Of a stretch of DNA of 64,000 nucleotides, positions 31,901 through 43,333 are shown in pieces. Position 1 is the stretch's first letter. Each line of letters opens with the position of its first letter. Both the position numbers and the translations under genes were made by a program. The notes below the pieces were generated by a model. That model worked only from the letters and a program-made list of their open reading frames with translations, was not told where the DNA came from and ran no database searches. The DNA is from Ovis canadensis (taxonomy: Eukaryota; Chordata; Mammalia; Artiodactyla; Bovidae), in contig NC_091247.1 of NCBI RefSeq assembly GCF_042477335.2, forward strand, positions 3,122,501-3,186,500. The letters run 5' to 3'.

Positions 31901-34900
31901 CTTAGCAAAGGTCAGGGCCTGGGCTGGGCTCCCCATGGATACGTAGGCATTCCCCAGGCTCCAGCACGCCCGGCCCTCGCCCACTCTGCCAGGGAGGGAA
32001 ACTGAGTCCATATCTGCCTGCCAGGCCTGCCAGCCTGCCCACTCAGTCCCACCGTCCCGAGCCCCCAGCCTCCAGGTGGTCAGGCCCCCTACCATGGGAG
32101 GTGGTAAAGGATGGGGAGGGTGGGTGGTCCAGGTGTGGCCTCGACCACCCCCAGGTGGCCGGTGAGGCTCTCACCCTGGTGGTGACAGCGACTTCATTTC
32201 CTTGGCTCATTAATTTTTAAATTGAGGGAAAAGTAATATAACCTCAACCTCCATAAAGTGCACAATTCAGCGGCCCTATGTACATTTACAATCTACAGCC
32301 CTTGCCTCGGACTGCCTCCAAGACATCGTCACCCAAAAGAAAAACCACGGCCCCTTGTGAAGCCTCCCGGCAGGGCGGCTCTTTGGGAGACCCCTCCTCT
32401 CCTCTAGCCACGAGGGGCTCTGGCCTGTGGACTCCGAGCTTTCTTGCTGTGGCCGCTACCCCCACCCCAGACCTGCACGAGCAGCTGTGAGCTTAGGGGT
32501 CTTGTCAGTCGGTCTGTCTCTTTGCACACAGGTGTGGAAAGAGGGAGGCGGGAGGGGAGCGGGTGTTGTTCAAGGGGGCAACGGGCCAGGGACTGGGGCC
32601 CAGCCGGCCCAGCACCCAGGGGTCTCCCCAGTGCCTCCCGGTGAGCGGCGCGGCTGACCTATGGAAGAAGGCTGAGCCCTAGGCGGGTGGGTCCCCTGGT
32701 GGTCAGAGGCAGAGCGGGGCTCAGACCCAGACCAGCGGGCCAACAGGCTGCTGTGGTTGGCCTGGGGCCCGAGGGGGCGGTCGGAGCCCCCGAGGGCCTG
32801 CACCGCCCGCGTCCCCGCCGCACACCTGTCGGCCAGCTCCTGGGCGATGAGCAGGTGCCGGAGGTGGTACTCCGCCGCGCGCTCGTAGTCCTGCAGCAGC
32901 GTGTATGTGTTGCCCAGGCTGTAGCAGGCCTGCGCCTCCACCGCCTGGTCCTTGAGCTGCCGGGACAGCTGCAGCGTCTTCCTGGGGAGGGGGGGCGGCG
33001 TGGGGCAGCAGGGGGTCACCCAGGAAGGGAGGAGGGTTTCAGGATTCCCCTCCGCCGGGGGCCAGCGCATTGCTTGCGCTCCCCAAGCCCCCTTCCAAGG
33101 GGTAGACAGGGATGCGGGGGTCGTGGATCCAGCCCCAGGATCCCACGGGGGCCTCTCTGGGCTCTACCAGTTGCCCCTCTGGGGCAACACAGAGCACTGC
33201 CCCCCTCAACCCATGGCCCCAGGGAGGTCAGGCAGGCAGGCCTTGTGGCGGGGGCTGGGTGGGGGGGGGGGTGCCTCCCTGGCCTGGTGTCCAGGCGCCC
33301 TCGCCCACGCCCTCCTAGGGCCCACCGGCTGGGCAGGCAGGCCTTGACGGGGGCCAGGCGGGCAGGCCCTGGGAGAGGCCAGGCGGGTAGGCCCCGGGGG
33401 GGGCACTGAGTGGGCAGGCCTTGGGAGGAACAGGTGGGCAGGCCTTGTGGTGGGGGGTGGGGAGTGGGACGCCTCCCTGGTCTGCTGTCCAGGCGCCCTT
33501 GCCCAGCCCACCCTCTCCCTGGCCGGGCAGTGGGGGGCTGCCTACTTGTAGTACTCGGCGGCCACGTCAAAGCGCCCCAGGAATATGTGGGCGTTGCCCA
33601 GGTTGCTGTAGGCTCTCCTCTCCGCTGCTTTGTCTCCAAATTCCTTAGCGATGGCCAGGCGCTGAGGACACAGACGCAAGGCCTGAGGTGGTCACGGGGC
33701 AACCCAGGACCTGCTACCGGTGGCAGGCGCTGCCCCCCTACCCAGCATAGCCAGCCCAACATCCGCGTGCCCAGGGTGCAACCCAGGAGCCCAGACACCC
33801 AGCCCAGACGAAGCAAGGGGGCTGGGGGCAGCCCCGCCGTTCCGCTCACCTCCTTGTGGAAGGTCGTGGCCTCCGTGAAGCTCCCCAGCAGGTAGTGGGT
33901 GTTGCCCAGGTTGCCGTAGGCCCTGCCCTGGGCCGCCCGGTCACCCAGCTCCTTCACCAGGGACAGGTTCCTCCTGGACGCCAAGTGCGTGTGAGCCATA
34001 TCCCCGCCAGCAACGCCCTGCCGCCCGTCTAGGCTAGAGGATGCTGAGCCCGTGGCCCCCGGGGGTCATGCCCCCTAATGGGAGCGTCTCAGTGCTGAGC
34101 TCGAGGACTCTGGTTTTCGGGCGCCAAGGAGGCCAGGGGTGGGTGCTGTGGGGAGGGGAGCCACCCGGGGCCCCGCCCGTTCTGCTTACTCGTAGAACTC
34201 GGAAGCCCGGCGCAGTGTCTCGCGGACAGCAGGTGGCAGGTGCCCCGGGTCCTGTGCAGCGCTCCAGGACAGCTGCTTGCCCTTGGCGTGGTACACGTTG
34301 CCAATGTTGTACAGAGCCCTCGCCTCCCCGACCTGGGGGTGACACCGAGACCGGGGCTGCCTCCAAAGCCGCAGTCCCAAGGAGCCGGGCGCCCAGACCC
34401 TGCGCGCAGAGCTGGTATTCCCACGGCCTGGTTTGTGGTCCTCCCTGCCCCTGGGGCTACGAGCGCAAGGGCATCCCCTTGTCCAAACACTAAGGCAGGG
34501 GTCATAAGGAGGGGTCTGTCCCTCCTGGATCACCCCTCTAACACCCCGGGTAAGGACTCCAGCTCTGCCACCTCCAAGGGGGACCGGGCCAAGTCGGTGC
34601 CCTCTCCGCAGTGGAGCCCTCCCGAGGCAGTGACGTCATCCGTACAGAGGCAGGGACGCTGACCCCACAAGGTCACCGGGAGGACACTGAGCAGCCATCA
34701 GGGGCTCAGCAGAGCCTCTCTGCCCAGGCTTCCTCCCAGAGCCACCTCCACCCCCGCCGCCCCCTGGCCCAGGAGCGATGGGGACTATCGCTGGACTCAG
34801 CGGGGAGGTCGGTGAGAGGGGAGCAGACAGGGAAAACGGGGGCCCAGGACTCAGCCCCACGGCCTCCACGTGAGCCAGAAGCGCCCTTGTTTCTGAACAG

Positions 34901-37900
34901 GGACCATCCCCCATCTTCCTCCCAGCCGGGGCGCCTGGGGCCCTGGGTGGTATCCTCTGGGGCCCAGTCCCAGCTGGGGCGCCCAGCCAGTGCTGCCTGC
35001 CCACCTTGTCCCCCTGTTCCTGGGCGATGTCCAGGTGCCGCTGGCAGCAGACGACGGCCTCATCAAAGCGGCCCAGCACCTTAAGCGTGTTGCCCAGGTT
35101 CCCACTGGCCTTGGCCTCCCCCATGCGGTCACCGATGGTCCTGGAGGGCAGAAAGGAGTGAGGGGCCGAACTCAGGACTGAGCCCAGCATAGACCCAGGT
35201 GAGGGCCTCTGAGGACCAGGGGCGCCCATAGTCCCTGGGATGGTGCTGGGCGGGGGTCCCCAGGCGGGTGGGCCCAGCCCAGGATCGCCCGTCAGCCAGG
35301 TCAGGTCTCGGGGAGGCTCTGGTGAAGCCCAGTTTCAAGGCTGGGAACGCCAGGGAGCACAGCTCAGGGCTGGAGGGGGAGGCCTGTGGCCAAGGTGCTC
35401 AGAACGGAGAAGCCCGGCCCTGCCTGGGAGGTCTGGGGACTGGGGTTGGGAGTGGACAGGGAGGGGCAGCAGGCGAGGGGAAGCTCTGGAGACCAGAGGA
35501 GACTGGAGACCTTGGGAAAGGGGGGCTTGTGGGAGGGCGGGGGTGGGGCAAGGGACTGAATGGGCGGGGGTCCGCGGTGGAGCGGGGCGGGGTGTGGCCG
35601 GGGGCTGAATGGGTGGGGGTTCGCGGGGGCGCGGGGCGAGGGCGGGGCCTGAGTGGGCGGGGCAGGCCGCTCGGGGTGGGCAGGGGGCAGGACCAGGGGC
35701 TGAATGGGCGGGGTCCGCGGTGGAGCGGGCGGGGGCGGGGCCTGAGTGGGCGGGGCAGGCTGCTCGGCGCGGGCCGGGGGCGGGGCGGGGGCTGAATGGG
35801 CGGGGTCCGCGGTGGCGCGGGGCGGGCCCCGGGGCAGGCCGCTCGGCGCGGGGCGGGCGGGGTCGGGCCGCTCACCGGGCCAGCAGCAGATCGTGCTTGT
35901 GGTACTCCAGCGCCCGCGCGTACTCCTTCAGGTAGAAATAGGCGTTGCCCAGCTGGCTGTAGATGGCACTCAGCGTCTTCAGGTCCTCGGTGCCCACCTG
36001 CACGGCGGCCTCAAAGAAGGCCACGCCCGCCTTGAAGTCGCCCGCCTTGCACAGCCGCTCACCCTCCAGGGCCAGCTCTAGGCACGAGGCCTCCATCCTG
36101 GGCAGAGAGGACGGGTCAGGGGTCTCAGCGGCCCGGTAACACCATCAGGCCTGGGGCCCTGGCTCCTCCTCGCCACCGCGGGCCCCCCCCCCCGGACGGC
36201 TGGGGCCCGGCTCCCTTTGGATGAACGAACAGAGGCAGCTCTGAGTTGGGCGGCGAGCCTACCCCCCCAGGCCGGCACGCTGTGTGGCTCACTGTGCCAG
36301 AGCCTCACTGTCTGTCCCCACCTGCCCCCGCCACCAAGCCCAGGACCCCAACTGCCGGGCGACCGCATGAGCACAGCTGCAGCCACCCCTGCAACTGGAG
36401 GACACAGCCTCCGGCCCGGCTCCTGGCTGCTGGGCAGAGGGGCTGCCCCTGGGCCAGGCGCCGCCCGCCACCCTCCAGAGGGGCCACAGCGGCCTGGGGC
36501 GGGCCCGATGCCCGCTGAGGACAGGAGGCTCATGGGGTCACGAGACAGTCGGGGCCACATTGGTGAAAGCCGATACCAGCCCCTTCCCTGTCCTGTGTCC
36601 TAGAGTGGTGGGGCCCAACCTCCAAGCTCTTGAACCTCCTAACCTCTGGGGGCAAGGCTGCATCTGAGCCGATGTCCTGCCCTGGAGCCAGAGGGGGACA
36701 GGAGGGTGGCAGGCACAGAAGGAGTCTTGGCGGGGGCCTAAAGAGAGGGCGGGGGCTCCTGCCACCCCACCCCACTGAGACAGCCCGCAAAAGTGCGCCC
36801 CGGAAAGGTGGGAGGCGGCTCAAGACCCCGTCCGCATCCCCTTACTCCCACTGCCTTCACGTGTCACCAGAGCTCGTGGAAGAGTAACTTAAAGTGTGCT
36901 CGCCAAACGGCCCGCTGCACCCCCGAACTCATTCCCACCTTGTTAGGACTGAGCAACGCCAGGAGTTACCGGGGAGTCAACGTATTTCCCTAAGAAACAG
37001 GCAACGTTTTCTAGGTCAGTGCTTCTCAACCGCCCTATCCAAAGGCCCCTCTGAGACAGATCACAGTGTCCATTCGTGCTGCCCCTGAGTCGTTGAGAAA
37101 ACCAGGTGACACCTCGAGAACAGGCCGGGACGCAGCTGCGAACCCCCAGAGAAGCTGAGCCCTGTGCCCTGCACCCCACAGGCTCAAGGCATTCCCCGGG
37201 ACCCCCCCACGTCGGGGTCACTGATCCTCTCCTCCTGGAGGGTGCAGGGCCTGCGCCTGGGGACCCAGCCCTCTCCCAGCCTCCCCGAGACTCAACCAGA
37301 GGCCCGCAGCCTCTGAGAGCCGGAGGTCAGGGACCCGGCCTTGAGACTCGGCCGTCAGACCTGTCAGCGGGACCGCTGACAACACACCCGCCTCGCCGAG
37401 CACCCTGCCCTCCAGACGCCACATCACTGCCCACGGGCAGCAGTACCCCAACCGCCAGGGCCATGCATGGGGCTCCTTAATTAAGGCCTGCTTGTCCCTG
37501 CCCAGCTGCTTGCCACATGGCCAGCTGCCCTCTCCTTCCCGGGGACTCAGGGTCTAAAACGTGGGCGTTTCCGGAGCCCCACGGGCACTGACCCTGACCT
37601 GATCGCAGGAGCCGCCCCCTCCCTGCCCAGACACACGGCAGCAGTAGCTCAGAGGTTTCTGGAGCGGGCAGGGCCCTGGACCTAGACGTCAAGGGCACAG
37701 GGGTGCGATGCCAGGGTGTGTGGCCGTCTCCGGGAGTGCCAATGGGGGGAGGCCTCCTCCTGGGGGGGGCGCCAGGCAGGGGGGTCCCGGGAACCCCACC
37801 CCCGCCCCTGCAGGTTGCCCACCCACCCGCCTGCCCGCCACACCTCTTCCCCCGCAGGTCTCGCATCTTCTGCACATACAGCCACAGCTCCAGGCCCACA

Positions 37901-40900
37901 GGCAGCAGCAGCGGGCGCGGGCGCGGGGCGCCGTACACCACCTTGCACACGGCCTTTTCGGCCAAGCTCAGGGCCGCGGGTGGGCCCTCGGGGACAGCAG
38001 CCGGCATGCCGGGGGGGGCTCTGACCTCCTCCCCGGCCAGCTGGTCCTGGCTGTGTGCCGGCCGCGGGGTCCCGTGCCCCCGCCCCCCACCCTCGCCCCC
38101 GGGGCAGCGGGCTCCTACAGACCCCCCAGGTCTCTGGCAGGTTCTCCACAGCCTCCCAGGGCCTGTGGCGGATCAGAGGATCAAGGGCGGCTCAGAGCTG
38201 GGATCAGCACCGTCAGCAGGGCGGGCGGGCAGGAGCCCCAGGGGAGCCTGTCCACATGCTCCCCTCAGGGGCTGGCACACAGCCAGCAGGGGGAGCACAG
38301 CACCAGCACCCCCCGCCCCCAGACTCTTACTGCCCCCCAGCCCTGTGGCGGTTCGGGGCCAGAACCCGGCCACACAGCACAAAGGAGCCTGGAGCACCTG
38401 GTCGGTTTGTGGGAGCAGCGAGGACCCAGTGCAAGTGGCCCCCCACCCCCACCCCCAGAGCTGGGATGGACAGGGTCTTCACCTGGCCCTGCCCCGTCCT
38501 CCTGGACCCCTGCCGTGTCCGCCCCTGCGCCCAGCCTGGCCTGCAGCAGGGTCAACGGGGGCACAGGGTCCAAGTCACCCTGTTAGTCCCCTGAGCCTCC
38601 GGGACGCTGCTGGGTGACCAGTGCCTGACCATCGAGTGAGCTCCAGGCCTCGAGTGTCACCTGGGGGCAGGGCCTGGAGGAACCCAGGGCTGGGGCCTTG
38701 AGATGAGCAGACACCCTCCAGCCACCCCAGCGCCTTTCCTGAAACCCGCCAGCCCCTGGGCCACCTTCACAGCCCGCTCCCAGCTCCTCCAGCGCTGTGG
38801 CTGATGAGGAGGCTAGAGTGACCCTCTCTGGGCAAAGGGCAGAGCCTCTGGAGGAGCAGAGGTGGTGGGGGTGCTCAGTGCTGAAGCCCAGCCCCGGGGC
38901 TCGGTCTGGCAGAGCAGCGGGGAGAAGCCCAAGGCCCCTCGGGGCACCTCAGTGACCCACCCCTGCTGGGCGCTCTGTCCGCCCACCGCCCCCACGGCCC
39001 CGTGGGCAGCCCCTCCTGCCAGGTCGCTCGCCTGTCTCAATCACGGGCCTCGGCCAGGGAGGAGGCCCAGCGAGGCTGCAGCAGGAACCCGGGACAGGGA
39101 GGGAGAGGCTCATGGGTAGTGAGAGCCAGGGTGGGCCCTGACCCCCAAGACCACCTGGGTCTGAGCAGAGACAGGATGGCGGGGGGGCGGTGGGAGGCCT
39201 GGGGCAAAGCCGCCCGGGATACTGATCCAGGCCAGCATCAGCTTACCAGGGTCGGCAGACGCTGCTGCTCTGGCCGGGGCAGGGGTGTCTGGGAGGGCAC
39301 TGGGTGGGCAGATCAAGGGTGTGAGGATGAGGACCGAGGCCAGCCGCACCCACATCCACCACCGGGCCCTGCTTCTCAGGGGGTCCAGGACAGGGCACCC
39401 TCCTCCAGTCCCTGAGGCCTCTGTCCACCCCCGGGACGGCTCAGCTGAGGGGCAGGACAGGGCCTGGACCATCTCCTCCTTGCCCAGCTCCTGCCAATAA
39501 ACTGAACCCCCAGACTCTGCACCCTCATGTCAACCCCAGGTCCTTCCTCCGCCTCCCGGGGCAGCAGCCCCCCAACACCAGCACTGCAGGCCATCCTCTC
39601 CCCTCCCCCGCGAGACGGCCCCGCCTGGCCAGGCCCACTTCCTCGCTCAGTGAAGGTTCTGGAAGTCTGATCTCCACACCACCTCCACAGGCCTGGAGGA
39701 ATCTGTCGGAGCCGTGTCCACTGGGGACGCGCTAGAGCTGTGGCACCCCGAGGCCACCGCTTCAGTATTGGCCTGTCGAGCCGGCCTGCCTGTCCCTGTC
39801 CACTGCCCAGGACACCACGCTGCAGGACGGCAGGGCCCCCAGCAGGCCTGTCCACCCAGAGGCCGCTGGGGCACGAGACAGGGGCTCCCTGGGGCTCTGG
39901 GCCAGACTGGCCAGGGCTTTTAGGGCCCAGGACTGCGGTCTCAGCTCCCCCTTCACCAGCCTCACCCCTCAAACCCAGAGAGGGGCGTACACCTGGGATT
40001 TGCCACGTGGGCTAAACGGGTGCCTAACTGTTAACCAACAGTCCCCTACAGCCTAGGGCGAGACTGGGCCCACAGCCTCAGAGGCCTCAGGGACCACACT
40101 GCCTGCTCCAGCAGGGCCCAGTCCACCCGTGAGATTGTGAAGTCCGCTCTCCAGCACCAGCACGGCCCGGAACACCTCTCCTTCAAAGTGGTTGACCAGG
40201 GTCAGCCTTCCCAGCAGCCAGACCACAGTGGCCGGGAGGCAGGGCACTGTCTGCCAAGCTCCCGCCACCTGCCCACTGGCTCACCAGTTAATGAAGTGCT
40301 TATTGACCGCCCAGCGGCCGACCTGACTGCTCTGGTCACCAAGTCACCCCTGGTACCCCTCCCACCCGTCCTCAGCGTCCGAGAGTAGCCGTCAGCCCTG
40401 GCCCCTACTGCCCTGCCCTCTGCCCACACAGGCCCCCACCTGCCTGTCTCCCCAGACGGCCCAGTGTCCCCTGGGCACCATCGCAGAGGCTCACCGGCGG
40501 GGGGCTGGGTCCCCATCGACCCCTCTCTGCTAAAGGCAGTCAGTCCTGTCCAAGGCTGTCACCCACACTCTGGGTGCCTGGGCAGCCGCCCCAGGGCCCC
40601 CACGTGACCCCTTCCTGCCGTCCCCAGAGTGTAGCCACACTGACTCCCCTTTAGTGTTGGGGATGCTCAGAACAGCAGGGACAGGCGGCCTGGTGGAGGC
40701 AGCAAGCACTGAAGGGGAGACGCGTGTCTGCCACCAGCTTCAGAAAGCGCCTGAGGGTCACACGTCCAGGGAGCCCAGTGGCATGGCATCCCCATCCGGG
40801 AACCTGCTGGTGGGGGCACCTCTAATGAGCCCCTTACCCAAGTCTCCTCTCCCAGCCCCTGCCAGGAGCACTCAGCTGCTGGCCTCACAGAAGGCAGGAG

Positions 40901-43149
40901 TTCAGAAGAGGACGGCCCACGGCTCCCCCACTGTGGGGGCTTCTTGGCTACCTGCCCATTCCCCCGGGCCCTCCGCCCCACACCTCTGCCCCAGCGAAAC
41001 AGGCCCAGGGGCAGTGCACCAGGGTTCTCAGTGTTAATCGCTCCGGTGAGACCCCACCCACTTCTGCCTACGTGACCTGGTCCCCTCTCCAGGGCCCCTG
41101 CGGGACATGGTGGGCTCGTGGACACACTCACGCTCAGTCCCTTCTCAGTGCCAGTGCGAAGCCCAAATGCAGGACCCACTTTGTAAGAACCGGACTCATC
41201 TCCCCAGGCAGGAATGTTGGTATGGGAAGGGGAGCCACCAGGTTGCAGGGGCCAGGGGGCAGGGACAAGGCAGAGGAGACCTGACCTGGCCCCAGGGAGC
41301 CCCCCACACGCTGGGGTTTCTGGGACAGCCACCCGTGAAGTGCTCAGACCCAGTGGCTCCTGTCTGTGGGGCATCCAGGTGCCGGGCTGAGGGCAGCCCT
41401 GGGCTCCCACACCACAGCGGGGCTCCCTGGACACTCAGGCTCCAAGGGGACAGCTTTATGGCGGCCTCTGGAAGCTAGTTCCGAGCAGAAAGGACCCTGC
41501 GCATACCCAGCCACGCTCAGGTCCGACCCCCATCCCCATGGGCCTCCTCACAGGCCCTGAAAGCAGGCTCCTGCCCATGAGCTCGGAATCTCTGCCAGGT
41601 ATACCCCCCAACCTCTGCCAGGTATGCCCCCCCTCAGCCTGCAAGAAGTCCAGGCAGGACCCGGGGCCTCTTGGGGTTCGCTTTGAGCTCTGCTGCCCTG
41701 CCCACAGACGGCTCCCCGAGGCCATGGTCCTTGTGCTTGTACCCACCCACACATCAGGCTCCCGGGTCAAGCCTAGTGGGGAGGCTAGCACAACGCGGAC
41801 CACACGCTCCACCGCGCAGGGTTTCCCAAGGCTAAAGTGCCCAGGGGCCCCCTCCACCCGCAGCTCCCCTGCACACACACCCACAGCCAGATCAACGCCT
41901 GCCATTCTTCCAGAACGTGGCCTCCACCCTGGGCAGACGAGGCCCGCAGAGGGCCCCATTCCCACAGGGGCAGGGGGTTGGGGGGTTTGCCGTGCAGGAG
42001 TCCTCAAGGACAGGCCTCTGGGGTCAGCTGCCAGTAAACCCACTGGCACGCTCCTCCCCCTGCGTGGGGCCCGGGAGTCAGGCTGGGGGCTCAGCGCTCC
42101 ATCCCAAGACCACACAATGGGGGCTGTGTCTCCAGCCAGCAGCACAGACCAGACAGAGGTGGGAGGGGCCGCCAGGGCCTCATTCCACAGGTCAGGGTGT
42201 GGAGGGGGTGACAGAGGGGCGGTGGGGCACCCGGCAGAGGTTTGCGGCTGGGCTGGAGAATCCTTGTAGCCCATGCTAGGCCCCTTGAAGACTCAGAAGC
42301 CCCCCAGGTCTTAAGGATGGCTGGGGGAACTAGATGAGGTCACTCCAAGGCAGGGGCCTGTCCAGACCATGAGGAGCCAGGCCTGCCTCCGGGAGCCGCA
42401 GCCAGGAAGCAGGCCCTGCCCAGCACTCGTGCCGGCCCCGCTCTGCCAGACACCTGCACACGAAGGCAAGCCCTCAGAGGCCTGTGCCCTCCCCATCCCA
42501 GGCCAGGCCCAGGGCATCACCTGTAGCACGCCCTCGACCAGCAGGGAGTCACCAAGCAGGCATGCGGCCCAGGGGCAGGGCCACGCCGTCATCCCCGATG
42601 GGCACAGGGCACAGGGCCCGGACCACTGGCATCACCCGGGAACCCGCCCCAGGCAGGTGCCTTTTCAGGCAGGCACACACCCACCCAGCTGCCTGGCTCT
42701 GTAACCCCAGCCCAGCTGCAATCTGCTGAAGCAGGGGCATCTGGTGGGTGGGTGGGGAGTGATGGGCCCCACCCGTGACACACCCGTGGTCCCCTCCCCA
42801 CAAGTGCTGTGGCAGTGGGAAGGAGGTGCCAGGCTGGGGAGGGCAGTCCTGGCAGCCCCCACCACACACCTGCTGTGCTAGAGGCCAGCTGCTGGCAGGG
42901 CAGGGCTGGAGAAGGGGCCCCTCTCCCAGCCCTGGACACTGTGTCGAGAAGGGCCCATCTTACCCACCCCCTAGACGCCCCTCCCTTGCCGGTTTCCAGA
43001 GGGTGGTCAGTGGCAGGCCCAGCGCCCCCACCCTCGGACTCCCCTTCCTCCGCCCTGGGGCACCCTGACCCCGACACCCTCCTTCGGCACCCCGCGTCCC
43101 CCCACCCCCGCCGGCCGGCTGGGAGGGGCATCCCCGCCACGTTGCGCGC

Positions 43150-43181
<32 letters not shown>

Positions 43182-43333
43182 TTTGTTCCGGGCCGGCCAC
43201 TCGCGCCTCCTGCGTCCACGGCCCCCGCCGCCCGGTCCCCGCGCGTCCCCGCCGCCCGCCCAGCCCACCTGGAGTAGAGGCGCCGGGCCGGGCCGGGCAG
43301 CTCGTCGGCGGCGGGAGGCGCCGGGCCCGCCAT
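16906..43333 (-). CDS. GPSM1: GPSM1 (AGS3), TPR and GoLoco G-protein modulator
   Basis: GPSM1 binds GDP-bound Gi alpha through GoLoco motifs and acts as a GDI in receptor-independent G-protein signalling and spindle orientation. Coding exons in transcript order (minus strand): 43269-43333, 35876-36097, 35005-35140, 34190-34332, 33850-33973, 33546-33661, 32826-32981, 31877-31985, 30721-30844, 24875-24945, 24012-24191, 18626-18782, 18117-18325, 16906-17112. All borders are GT/AG, all phases agree, and the total is 2019 nt or 672 residues (human 675). The N-terminus is MAGPAPPAADELPGPARRLY. TPR repeats fill exons 2-9 (MEASCLELALEGERLCKAGD; GNLGNTHYLLG). Four GoLoco motifs end in DDQR/DEQR: EECFFDLLSKFQSSRMDDQR, EEFFDLIASSQSRRLDDQR, DEFFNMLIKCQSSRIDDQR, DEDFFSLIQ..MDEQR. 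Met507 (18708-18710) starts a 166-residue tail, the reported length of the heart isoform AGS3-SHORT. Confidence 0.96.
19720..19815 (+). repeat. MIR SINE fragment
   Basis: GGGGGCCTTGGGCAAGCCCA, then CTGGCCTCAGTTTACTCTGT resembles the MIR core in forward orientation, well diverged. Confidence 0.6.
21384..21690. repeat. CA/CT microsatellite with a 64-bp higher-order unit
   Basis: A block of CACACA runs, CTCTCTCT and the unique phrase CCGTAAACACTCAGAAATGG recurs with a 64-base spacing (CCGT at 21537 and 21601), with about four units in all; the first and last are diverged. It lies inside a GPSM1 intron. The open frames through it are artefacts. Confidence 0.9.
27160..27450 (+). repeat. Ancient interspersed repeat, family uncertain
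   Basis: The phrase AGATTGAAAGTTTGGGTCCC, then CAGATTTCATATGCTGAAGC resembles the start of a common old mammalian repeat, possibly an MaLR-type LTR. It is heavily diverged and I cannot fix its family or ends by eye. Confidence 0.3.
27675..27760 (-). repeat. MIR SINE fragment
   Basis: AGCGTTTACTGAGCGCCTAC, then TGTGTGAGGC is close to the MIR 3' phrase (ATTTATTGAGCGCTTACTATG) in reverse orientation. Confidence 0.65.
30845..31876 (-). other. GPSM1 intron between exons 8 and 9
   Basis: A 1.0-kb intron with no recognised repeat or coding sequence. Confidence 0.5.
32200..32305. repeat. Probable old L1-type fragment in a GPSM1 intron
   Basis: An AT-richer island in GC-rich surroundings reads TAATTTTTAAATTGAGGGAA ... 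AAAGTGCACAATTCAGCGGC ... TGTACATTTACAATC. This resembles a piece of an old L1 3' region commonly seen in placental genomes. The assignment is from memory. Confidence 0.35.
33231..33525. repeat. Tandem ~200-bp duplication in a GPSM1 intron
   Basis: CAGGCCTTGTGG recurs at 33237 and 33439, and the following GCCTCCCTGG...TCCAGGCGCCCT recurs at 33273 and 33471, so a ~200-base block is duplicated. Shorter GGGCAGGC units lie between the copies. The whole array sits between GPSM1 exons 6 and 7. Confidence 0.75.
34333..35004 (-). other. GPSM1 intron between exons 3 and 4
   Basis: A 672-bp intron with no recognised feature. Confidence 0.5.
35530..35872. repeat. GC-box minisatellite beside GPSM1 exon 2
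   Basis: Phrases CTGAATGGGCGGGG and CCTGAGTGGGCGGGGCAGGC recur: CTGAATGGG at 35556, 35604, 35700 and 35792, and CCTGAG at 35648 and 35741. Spacing is about 48 or 92-96 bases. Units contain GC boxes. The array ends within a few bases of the exon 2 splice donor (35874-35875 on the minus strand). Confidence 0.85.
36098..37843 (-). other. GPSM1 intron 1, proximal part
   Basis: No repeat I can name and no exon. It separates exon 2 from the candidate alternative first exon at 37844-38007. Confidence 0.5.
37844..38007 (-). CDS. Candidate alternative first coding exon of GPSM1
   Basis: On the minus strand, an ATG at 38005-38007 opens 54 codons plus two bases, then a GT donor (AAGAG|GTGTGG, 37842-37843). 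Joining to GPSM1 exon 2 (G|ATGGAG) completes an Arg codon and continues MEASCLEL, the same phase used by the standard exon 1. The peptide begins MPAAVPEGPPAALSLAEKAV and contains VCKVVYGAPRPRPLLLPVG and LELWLYVQKMRDLRGK. This mix of charged, aromatic and hydrophobic residues is unlike the Pro/Gly/Arg-rich shadow frames around it. The frame also stays open for at least 25 codons upstream of the ATG, so it could be a longer exon. I do not recognise the peptide; it is inferred only from phase and composition. Confidence 0.45.
38008..43268 (-). other. GPSM1 intron 1, distal part
   Basis: About 5.3 kb of GC-rich DNA. A plus-strand AATAAA occurs near 39496, and a CCG trinucleotide run lies at 43149-43181 close to exon 1. 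No other coding exon or clear interspersed repeat was recognised. Confidence 0.5.

Noticed and set aside
33016-33999. A single 327-codon minus-strand frame as one gene
   Set aside because: It starts at GPSM1 exon 5 and runs on through introns in a shadow frame. The exon borders and phases show separate exons.
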